From Streptomyces sp. NRRL F-5727 (GTDB taxonomy: Bacteria > Actinomycetota > Actinomycetes > Streptomycetales > Streptomycetaceae), in contig NZ_JOGX01000087.1 in the NCBI RefSeq assembly GCF_000719555.1, forward strand, positions 1-23,171: DNA of 23,171 bases, written 5' to 3'. Within the stretch, counting starts at the first letter, position 1, and every line of letters begins with the position of its first letter. Positions 14,719 to 23,171 of the stretch are shown here, in pieces. The translations under genes and the position numbers were made by a program. The notes under the pieces were generated by a model, which was given only the letters and a program-made list of their open reading frames with translations, ran no database searches and had not been told where the DNA came from.

Positions 14719-16458
14719 TCAGTTGCAGACGACCTCGTCGCGTGGGGTGTAGTGGGTCTTGAAGGTCTGCCGCTTGACCTCCTCGCCGCCGTTCTCGAAG
14801 ACCCGGTCGACCGCGATGTCGAAGCCCTCCAGCGGCTCCTGCGGCACGCACGAGTCGCCGGTGGCCTCGCGCTTCTCCGGCTTGGTGATGTTCGTCCGCG
14901 GCCCGGCGACCGCCTCCACGGAGTCGTACTTCTTGGTGCCGTAGAAGGTGATGGTCACCGAGGAGTCCGTCGCGCTCGCCGCGATGTAGATCGGCTTGCC
15001 CGAGTCGTTGCGGAACTTCTGGTCCAGGCTGCCCCAGGCGACGGTGGCCTCCCGGCCCGCCGGGTAGCGCTCGATGTAGAAGGAGTGCGCGCCGTACTCG
15101 ACCGGCTGCACGCCCGCGAAGAAGACCGCGTTGAAGACGGTGGTCGCCACCGCCGACACCCCGCCGCCGGGCGCCTCCTGGTAGCGGCCGTCGAGGATCA
15201 TCGTGCCGTCGACGAAGCCGTTCTCCTCGGTGCGCTCGCCCACCGTCTCGTTGAAGCTCCACACCTCGCCCGGCTGCACCAGCGAGCCGTTGATCAGCTC
15301 GGCGGCCCGGCCGATGTTCACCGTCCGGTACGGGGCGGTGGGGAAGTTCACGGTGAAGGTGGACATCTGCTCCTTGATGCCCAGCGAGCCGAGGGTGGCG
15401 GTGCTCACCTGCGGCTGGGTGACCTTGGTGGCCACGGTGGCGGTACGGGCCGCCTCCCCGGTCCGGGTGAGCAGCGGGTCCACGGCGGCGCCGAGCGACC
15501 GCTCGGTCACCTCGCGGCCCGGCCTGCCCTCCTTCACGACGACGACCTTGCCGTCCCGCACCCCGAGGGTGCCCTCCACCGGCGCGCCCGTCATCGCGGC
15601 CAGCGGGCGGGCCACGTCCGGGTCGCGCAGCAGCGCGGCGGAGTCGAGGGAGCCGGTCAGCCGGCCGTTCTCGTTCTTCACGGTCAGGTGGTCGCCCAGG
15701 GTCTCGGGGGAGATCCGCAGCTTCTGGTCGCCGACGGTCAGCGTGACCGGGCCGGAGACGGCGGGCTTCGCGTACGCGTCGAGGAAGCGGGTGACCTCGG
15801 CGGCGGGCAGCTTCGGCTGGGTCACCGACACGGGCAGGCTCACGGCGGCGGCGCCGGGGGCGGCCGGGTAGGCGGCCCGCAGGGCCTCGGCGGCCTTCGC
15901 GGTGTCGAGCCTCTGTCCGGCGACGGACCGGGTGGCGACGGCCTCGCCGTCCTCGAAGGCGACCGAGCCCTCCTTGACGGCCCGGTCGTTCTCCTTCGCC
16001 AGCGCGGCGACGGCCGCGTCGGTCTTCGCCGCGTCATGGGCGAGGACCGGTTCGATCTCGCGGTCGCCGGAGGAGAAGAGGCGGCCGATGACGGTGAACG
16101 GGTCCCTGGACGGGTCGGCGGCCCGCTCGGCCGTGGCCTCCGCGTCGACGGACAGCCCGGCGGCGGCCGGGGAGACGCTCTCGGTCCGCTCGCCGACCGT
16201 CACCGGGATCGGCGCGGTCCACGCGGCGGGGGCCTGCGCCCTCAGTCGCTCGGCGGCCTCGGACTTGCTCAGGCCGCCTATGTCCACGCCGGCGACCCGG
16301 GTGCCGGCGGATATGTCGTCGCCGGTGGTCACCAGCCCGGCCACGTACAGTCCGCCCGCCGCGACGGCGACGACACCCGTGGCGATCGCGACCGTCCGCC
16401 ACCGTGGGCGGCCGCCGGCTGCGGGCGTCGGGGCATGGTCGGTCCTGGGGCGGGGCAC
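14719..16458 (-). CDS. VanW-family membrane-anchored protein with peptidoglycan-binding-like repeats
   Basis: This 579-aa protein has a short cytoplasmic N-terminus, one membrane segment around residues 20-43 (IATGVVAVAAGGLYVAGL), and a large extracellular part. Residues 50-330 look like two or three copies of the putative peptidoglycan-binding domain found before VanW: PVTVGERT and PVTLTVGDQ segments, each followed by an Asp/Ala-rich helix pair. Residues about 370-500 are the VanW core (WSFNETVGERTEENGF, APGGGVSAVATTVFNA). A C-terminal basic, Cys-containing tail ends in VVCN. VanW proteins occur in glycopeptide-resistance operons and widely in Gram-positives; their activity is unproven. No vanR, vanS, vanH, vanA or vanX gene is nearby, so resistance is not implied. 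The GTG start 16458 has GGGAGAG five bases before it. Confidence 0.87.
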   Translation of the reverse strand: MPRPRTDHAPTPAAGGRPRWRTVAIATGVVAVAAGGLYVAGLVTTGDDISAGTRVAGVDIGGLSKSEAAERLRAQAPAAWTAPIPVTVGERTESVSPAAAGLSVDAEATAERAADPSRDPFTVIGRLFSSGDREIEPVLAHDAAKTDAAVAALAKENDRAVKEGSVAFEDGEAVATRSVAGQRLDTAKAAEALRAAYPAAPGAAAVSLPVSVTQPKLPAAEVTRFLDAYAKPAVSGPVTLTVGDQKLRISPETLGDHLTVKNENGRLTGSLDSAALLRDPDVARPLAAMTGAPVEGTLGVRDGKVVVVKEGRPGREVTERSLGAAVDPLLTRTGEAARTATVATKVTQPQVSTATLGSLGIKEQMSTFTVNFPTAPYRTVNIGRAAELINGSLVQPGEVWSFNETVGERTEENGFVDGTMILDGRYQEAPGGGVSAVATTVFNAVFFAGVQPVEYGAHSFYIERYPAGREATVAWGSLDQKFRNDSGKPIYIAASATDSSVTITFYGTKKYDSVEAVAGPRTNITKPEKREATGDSCVPQEPLEGFDIAVDRVFENGGEEVKRQTFKTHYTPRDEVVCN

Positions 16459-16767
16459 ACGCTCTCCCGGTGCGTCGGGGACAAGGGGATCCTCACGACG
16501 GTACGTCGAAAGAGTGTCAAATGCACATAAAGCCGGTCTGACCTGCGACGATACCGCCTGGAACGAGACCGCCACGCAGGGTGCCGACCGGGCCGGGCCG
16601 GGGACCCGCGGGACGGGGGGACGGCCCCGGCGGCGGAGCTCGCGCCCGCCGCCGTCCCCTTTGGCCGCCTCCCGATCCCGCCGGGCCCCGCCGCCCGCCT
16701 GATAGGTTCGCCGCACATACGGGCGGTCGACGGGCGGCGGGCCCGGGGCCGAGGGGAGAAGCGGCAC
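16459..16767. other. Divergent intergenic region between VanW and lacI-type genes
   Basis: This 309-base stretch contains no gene I can support. An AT-rich patch at about 16505-16535 includes TTGACA on the minus strand (16520-16515), a possible -35 for the VanW gene, but no -10 at normal spacing follows. On the plus strand, TAGGTT at 16703-16708 is a possible -10 for the LacI gene. I see no convincing LacI-type palindrome. Confidence 0.4.
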
Positions 16768-17802
16768 ATGGCGTCGAGCGGGCGACAGACCGGCAGGCCC
16801 ACCCTGGAGGAGGTCGCGGCCCGGGCCGGTGTCGGCCGCGGCACGGTCTCCCGGGTCATCAACGGCTCCCCGAAGGTGAGCGAGCAGGCCAAGGCGGCCG
16901 TCGAGAAGGCCGTCGCCGAACTCGGCTACATCCCCAACCGGGCCGCCCGCGCGCTGGCCGGCAGCCGCACCGACGCCGTCGCCCTCGTCGTCCCCGAGAC
17001 CGAGGCCCGGCTCTTCGCCGAGCCGTACTTCCTCGACATCATCCGTGGCGTCAGCGGCGAACTCGCCGCCGCCGACAAGCAGTTGCTGCTCACCCTGATC
17101 CGCAGCGACCAGGAGCGGCAGCGCTTCGAGCAGTACCTCGCCGCCCAGCGCGTCGACGGCGTGCTGCTGGTCTCCGTGCACGCCGACGACCCGCTGCCCG
17201 ACCAGGTGCGCGCCCTGGGCCTGCCCGCCGTGCTCAACGGCCGCCGCCGCGAGGACGAGCCGGTCGCCTTCGTCGACTCCGACAACACCGGCGCCGGCCG
17301 CACCGCCGTCGCCCACCTCGCCGCCCGCGGCCGCACCCGCGTCGCCACCATCACCGGCCCCCTCGACATGTACGGCGCCCGCTGCCGCCTCGACGGCTAC
17401 CGCGAGGGCCTCGCCGAGGCCGGCCTCGCCCCCGACGACGCCCTCGTCGCCACCGGCGACTTCACCGAGGAGGGCGGCCGCCGCGCCATGCGGGAGCTCC
17501 TCGACCGCGCCCCCGACCTGGACGCCGTCTTCGCCGCCTCCGACGTGATGGCGGCCGGCGCCCGGGCCGTGCTCCGCGAGGCCGGCCGCCGGGTCCCCGA
17601 GGACGTCGCCCTCGTCGGCGTCGACGACTCCGCCGTCGCCCGGCTCATGGACCCGCCGCTCACCAGCGTCCGCCAGCCCATCGAGGAGATGGGCCGCACC
17701 ATGGCCCGGCTGCTGCTGGCCGAGATCGCCTCCCCGAGCGAGCCCGACGACCAGCCCCGCCGGATGCTCCCCACCGACCTCGTCGTCCGCGCGTCCTCCT
17801 GA
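16768..17802 (+). CDS. LacI-family transcriptional regulator
   Basis: This 344-aa protein has an N-terminal helix-turn-helix with the classic LacI layout (TLEEVAARAGVGRGTVSRVI, residues 12-31), then a hinge (RAARALAGSR) and a periplasmic-binding-protein-like effector domain of about 275 residues ending in the MDPPLTSVRQP signature. Members usually repress sugar-utilisation genes. No sugar transport or glycosidase gene lies beside it in the window, so its target and ligand are unknown. The ATG start is supported by GGGGAGAAG about 8 bases upstream. A partial DNA hairpin follows the stop. It is divergent from the VanW gene. Confidence 0.9.
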   Translation: MASSGRQTGRPTLEEVAARAGVGRGTVSRVINGSPKVSEQAKAAVEKAVAELGYIPNRAARALAGSRTDAVALVVPETEARLFAEPYFLDIIRGVSGELAAADKQLLLTLIRSDQERQRFEQYLAAQRVDGVLLVSVHADDPLPDQVRALGLPAVLNGRRREDEPVAFVDSDNTGAGRTAVAHLAARGRTRVATITGPLDMYGARCRLDGYREGLAEAGLAPDDALVATGDFTEEGGRRAMRELLDRAPDLDAVFAASDVMAAGARAVLREAGRRVPEDVALVGVDDSAVARLMDPPLTSVRQPIEEMGRTMARLLLAEIASPSEPDDQPRRMLPTDLVVRASS

Positions 17803-17843
17803 CGACAGCCGCACGTTCACCCGGTCATGGCATGATCGCGCCA

Positions 17844-17864
17844 CCGCCGGCAGGGGGCCGGCGG
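17844..17864 (+). terminator. Weak 8-bp hairpin after the LacI gene
   Basis: CCGCCGGC at 17844-17851 pairs with GCCGGCGG at 17857-17864 around a 5-nt loop. It sits 42 bases after the regulator stop but only 17 before the next start, so it may be a terminator or a leader structure. Confidence 0.3.
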
Positions 17865-17881
17865 GGACCGGGGGGCCGTTC

Positions 17882-18169
17882 ATGAACTGGTACGTCATTC
17901 CGGGGGCGTTCGCGCTCCTCCTCGCCGTCAGCGGCATCGCCACCCTCCGCACCGGCTGGGTGCCGCACCGGCTCCGTCACCGGGTCCGCCGGGTCGCCCT
18001 CCACGGCTGGGCCCAGGTGCTGATGGCCGGATCCTTCGGCCTCCAGAGCGCCGGCGGATTCGCCGGGGAGCCCGCCACGGGCTCCGCCGTCGGCCTGATC
18101 GCCGTGCTCACGATGCTCGCCGCCCTCGTCCTGCTCCTCGTCTCCCAGCTCGGCCCCCGAGACGAGTGA
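17882..18169 (+). CDS. Small hydrophobic membrane protein of unknown function
   Basis: This 95-aa protein has predicted membrane segments at about residues 4-24, 46-60 (weaker) and 70-90, separated by a basic loop (HRLRHRVRRVALHG). It carries no catalytic motif and I do not recognise a family with a defined role. The ATG at 17882 follows a G-rich GGGGGG tract about six bases upstream. Its stop codon lies within the first degenerate copy of a 15-bp tandem repeat. It is probably a real gene, because the frame and hydrophobic pattern are consistent with Streptomyces codon use. Confidence 0.65.
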   Translation: MNWYVIPGAFALLLAVSGIATLRTGWVPHRLRHRVRRVALHGWAQVLMAGSFGLQSAGGFAGEPATGSAVGLIAVLTMLAALVLLLVSQLGPRDE

Positions 18170-18236
18170 CCCCGCGGCGAGCGACCCCGCCGCGACCGAA
18201 TCCGCGCCGACCGAATCCGCGGCGAGCGAATCCGCG
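18162..18236. repeat. 15-bp tandem minisatellite, five copies
   Basis: Copies start at 18162, 18177, 18192, 18207 and 18222 without gaps. The last three are nearly identical (SCGASCGAATCCGCG) and the first two carry CCC in place of AAT. The array starts at the final codons and stop of the small membrane protein and ends about 65 bases before the PAP2-like gene. Being a multiple of three, copy-number change would not shift a frame that crossed it. Confidence 0.8.
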
Positions 18237-18300
18237 CCCCCTCGTGTCGTTCGGGTGAGCCCAGCAGGCGGCCCGGCCGCCCGTGGGTTCGAATCGGGTC

Positions 18301-21635
<3,335 letters not shown>

Positions 21636-21652
21636 TCCGGCACCCGACGCGT

Positions 21653-21687
21653 ACCGCCCCGGCCGGAATCCCTCCGGCCGGGGCGGT
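21653..21687 (+). terminator. 15-bp perfect stem-loop terminator after icd
   Basis: The arms 21653-21667 and 21673-21687 are exact complements around a 5-nt loop, 17 bases after the stop codon. Confidence 0.88.
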
Positions 21688-21716
21688 CCCGTCGGTGGCG
21701 CGTACGCCATCCGGGT

Positions 21717-22022
21717 GTGACCCTGGAGGGCATGAGCTGGGCATCTTGGACGACCGCCGGTGTCTACACCGGGCGTGGTGGGGTGCTGACCGTCGAGGGC
21801 GGAATCGTCACGGGCGACCTGACCGTGCACACGACCTTCGCCGACGGTGAGGCACGCGTGGCCGTGCAGTACAGCGGCGCATCCGACTGGTTCACCATGT
21901 CGGGCAGTCCCGTCCCCTGCTCCTCGGAGGAGGAGAGCCGAGAACTCCACGACGCCGTCGTGGAGGCCGTCCGGGAGGGCCACGGGGCGACCGTCCCACG
22001 CCTGCCCCACCCGACCGGCTAG
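21717..22022 (+). CDS. Small hypothetical protein, 101 aa
   Basis: I do not recognise a named family. The first 65 residues are rich in Gly, Val and Thr with alternating hydrophobicity, suggesting a small beta-sandwich or barrel ([21 protein letters not shown]). The C-terminal 30 residues look like an acidic helix ([20 protein letters not shown]). There is no signal peptide or membrane segment. The start could be GTG 21717 or ATG 21732. The latter follows GGAGG by only two bases, so the former is given with caution. Its codon use matches the neighbours. No functional link to icd or the sigma factor is evident. Confidence 0.55.
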   Translation: MTLEGMSWASWTTAGVYTGRGGVLTVEGGIVTGDLTVHTTFADGEARVAVQYSGASDWFTMSGSPVPCSSEEESRELHDAVVEAVREGHGATVPRLPHPTG

Positions 22023-22120
22023 CAACCGGACCGTCGAGCGAACAAAAGTGTTATCCCTACCCGGCCCCTCGGGTCTCCACCAGGACGGGGACGCGGACCG
22101 GGGACAAGGGAGCACCATCC

Positions 22121-23171
22121 ATGCACAGCGACGAGCAGCGCACCACCGCCCTGGTGGAGGCGGCGCGCGCGGGCGACCCGCACGCCAGGGACGCACTGGT
22201 ACGCGCCTTCCTGCCGCTCGTCCACAACGTGGTCGGCCGCGCCCTGGACGGCCACGCCGACACCGACGACGTCGTCCAGGAGACCCTGGTCCGCGCCCTC
22301 GACGGGCTGCCCGCGCTGCGGGACCCGGCGCGCTTCCGGTCCTGGCTGGTCGCCATCGCCATGAACGGGGTTCGCCGCCGCTGGCGGGAACGCCTCCAGG
22401 AGCCCCTTCCCGGCCTCGACCGGGCCGTCGGCCTCGCCGACCCGGCCGGCGACTTCACCGACCTCACCATCCTCCGCCTCGGTCTGACCGGACAGCGCCG
22501 CGACGTGGCCCGGGCCACCCGCTGGCTCGACGAGGACGACCGCGAACTGTTGTCGCTGTGGTGGCTGGAGGCCGCCGGCGAACTCACCCGCGCCGAACTC
22601 GCCGAGGCCCTCGGCCTCGACCCGGCGCACGCCGCCGTCCGCGTCCAGCGCATGAAGGAACGCCTGGAGACCGGCCGGGCCGTCGTCGGCGCCCTCGACG
22701 CCCGCCCGCGCTGCCCCGACCTGGCCGCCGCCCTCACCCCGTGGGACGGCCGCCCGTCCCCGCTGTGGCGCAAGCGGCTCGCCCGCCACCTGCGCGACTG
22801 CCGCGCCTGCGGGGCCGGCCTCGACCGCCGCGGACTCGCCCCCGTCGAGGGCCTGCTCGTCGGCATCGGCCTGGTCCCGCCCCTCGCCGGGGCCCTCCTG
22901 GACGCCGGCACGGCCCCGGCGTTCGCGGCGGAACCGGTCGGGTGGGCGCAGCCGGCGGGCGCGCCGGAGGCGACCGGCGGGACGGAGCCGACCGCCGTCA
23001 CGCAGCCGGGGGGCGGACCGGAGGCGACCGGCGTGGCGGAGCCGGCCGCCGGGCACGCCGCCCCCTACTGGACCCCCGGCCGCCGGGCCGGGGCCGCCGG
23101 CGTCGCGGCCGTCGCCGTCCTCGGGGCGCTGGTGCTCACCCTCCCCGGGCCCGACGAGCCCCGCCCCGAAC
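22121..23171 (+). CDS. ECF-type sigma factor fused to zinc-binding anti-sigma-like domain and membrane segment (3' end outside window)
   Basis: The first 350 residues are visible and the frame stays open to the window edge. Residues 25-90 match sigma-70 region 2 (DDVVQETLVRAL, FRSWLVAIAMNGVRRRWR). Residues 130-185 form region 4 with its helix-turn-helix (LTRAELAEALGLDPAHAAVR). Next comes a ZAS-like zinc site: Cys198, then His223-x3-Cys227-x2-Cys230 (HLRDCRAC). A hydrophobic stretch at 242-263, a Pro/Thr/Glu-rich linker (270-318) holding an 18-residue duplication, and a likely membrane helix at 324-341 follow. ATG 22121 has AAGGGAG eight bases upstream. An AT-rich patch at 22041-22060 may hold the promoter. 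Sigma, zinc-finger and membrane parts on one chain resemble the ECF52/ECF53-type fused sigma factors of actinobacteria; the outer domain is not visible here. Confidence 0.85.
   Translation, partial: MHSDEQRTTALVEAARAGDPHARDALVRAFLPLVHNVVGRALDGHADTDDVVQETLVRALDGLPALRDPARFRSWLVAIAMNGVRRRWRERLQEPLPGLDRAVGLADPAGDFTDLTILRLGLTGQRRDVARATRWLDEDDRELLSLWWLEAAGELTRAELAEALGLDPAHAAVRVQRMKERLETGRAVVGALDARPRCPDLAAALTPWDGRPSPLWRKRLARHLRDCRACGAGLDRRGLAPVEGLLVGIGLVPPLAGALLDAGTAPAFAAEPVGWAQPAGAPEATGGTEPTAVTQPGGGPEATGVAEPAAGHAAPYWTPGRRAGAAGVAAVAVLGALVLTLPGPDEPRPE
22946..23053 (+). repeat. 54-bp tandem duplication in the sigma-factor linker
   Basis: The units 22946-22999 and 23000-23053 match at 45 of 54 positions and encode two copies of an 18-residue Gln-Pro...PEATG...EP segment. 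The duplication lies in the extended linker between the zinc domain and the membrane helix. Confidence 0.8.

Noticed and set aside
14719..16458. VanW gene as evidence of glycopeptide resistance
   Set aside because: No vanR/S, vanH, vanA or vanX gene is in the window, and VanW-domain proteins are widespread in Streptomyces outside resistance clusters.
22049..22059. TAGGGATAACA (minus strand) resembling part of a homing endonuclease I-SceI site
   Set aside because: Only 11 of 18 bases match and there is no intron or endonuclease context. It is best read as part of an AT-rich promoter patch.

Overview
This window is high-GC chromosomal DNA from an actinobacterium, almost certainly Streptomyces. 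The evidence is third-position G/C codon bias, many GTG/TTG starts, U-tail-less perfect hairpin terminators, a long-form GAPDH of about 480 aa, a monomeric isocitrate dehydrogenase, and ECF sigma, LacI and GntR regulators typical of that genus. I see no insertion sequence, tRNA, rRNA, CRISPR array or phage gene.

Layout. (1) 1-1728: a GC-rich leader with a 20-bp perfect inverted repeat, then a TTC38-like TPR protein and a strong terminator. (2) 1756-11947: the most interesting block, which I read as a collagen-to-hydroxyproline utilisation island. It holds a secreted M9 collagenase; a three-subunit flavin/iron-sulfur D-hydroxyproline dehydrogenase (DAO-type FAD subunit, small 2Fe-2S subunit, FAD/NAD-type subunit with a BFD-like C-terminus); a DHDPS-family deaminase; two proline-racemase-superfamily enzymes; an ornithine-cyclodeaminase-family imine reductase; and a GntR/FCD regulator. 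(3) 11970-16458: genes on the minus strand: GAPDH, a serine beta-lactamase-like hydrolase and a VanW/peptidoglycan-binding membrane protein. (4) 16768-19371: a LacI regulator, a small membrane protein, a 15-bp minisatellite and a degenerate PAP2 membrane protein. (5) 19416-23171: monomeric NADP isocitrate dehydrogenase, a small hypothetical protein, and a gene running off the window end that encodes an ECF sigma factor fused to a zinc-binding anti-sigma-like domain and a membrane segment.

How the island works together (inference from families and context). The collagenase degrades collagen outside the cell to hydroxyproline-rich peptides. Inside, a hydroxyproline epimerase makes cis-4-hydroxy-D-proline, the three-subunit dehydrogenase oxidises it to pyrroline-4-hydroxy-2-carboxylate, and the DHDPS-like enzyme deaminates it to 2-oxoglutarate semialdehyde. 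The second racemase-like protein plus the OCD-family reductase could form a side branch (3-hydroxyproline to pyrroline-2-carboxylate to proline). The final semialdehyde dehydrogenase, and any dedicated peptide or hydroxyproline transporter, are not in the window.

The same 12-bp sequence, YGTRACATWKTA, occurs upstream of the collagenase, of the dehydrogenase operon, of the deaminase/racemase operon and of the GntR gene. Each time it overlaps a plausible -10 box. This suggests one GntR repressor controls the whole route from extracellular collagen to central metabolism, and itself.
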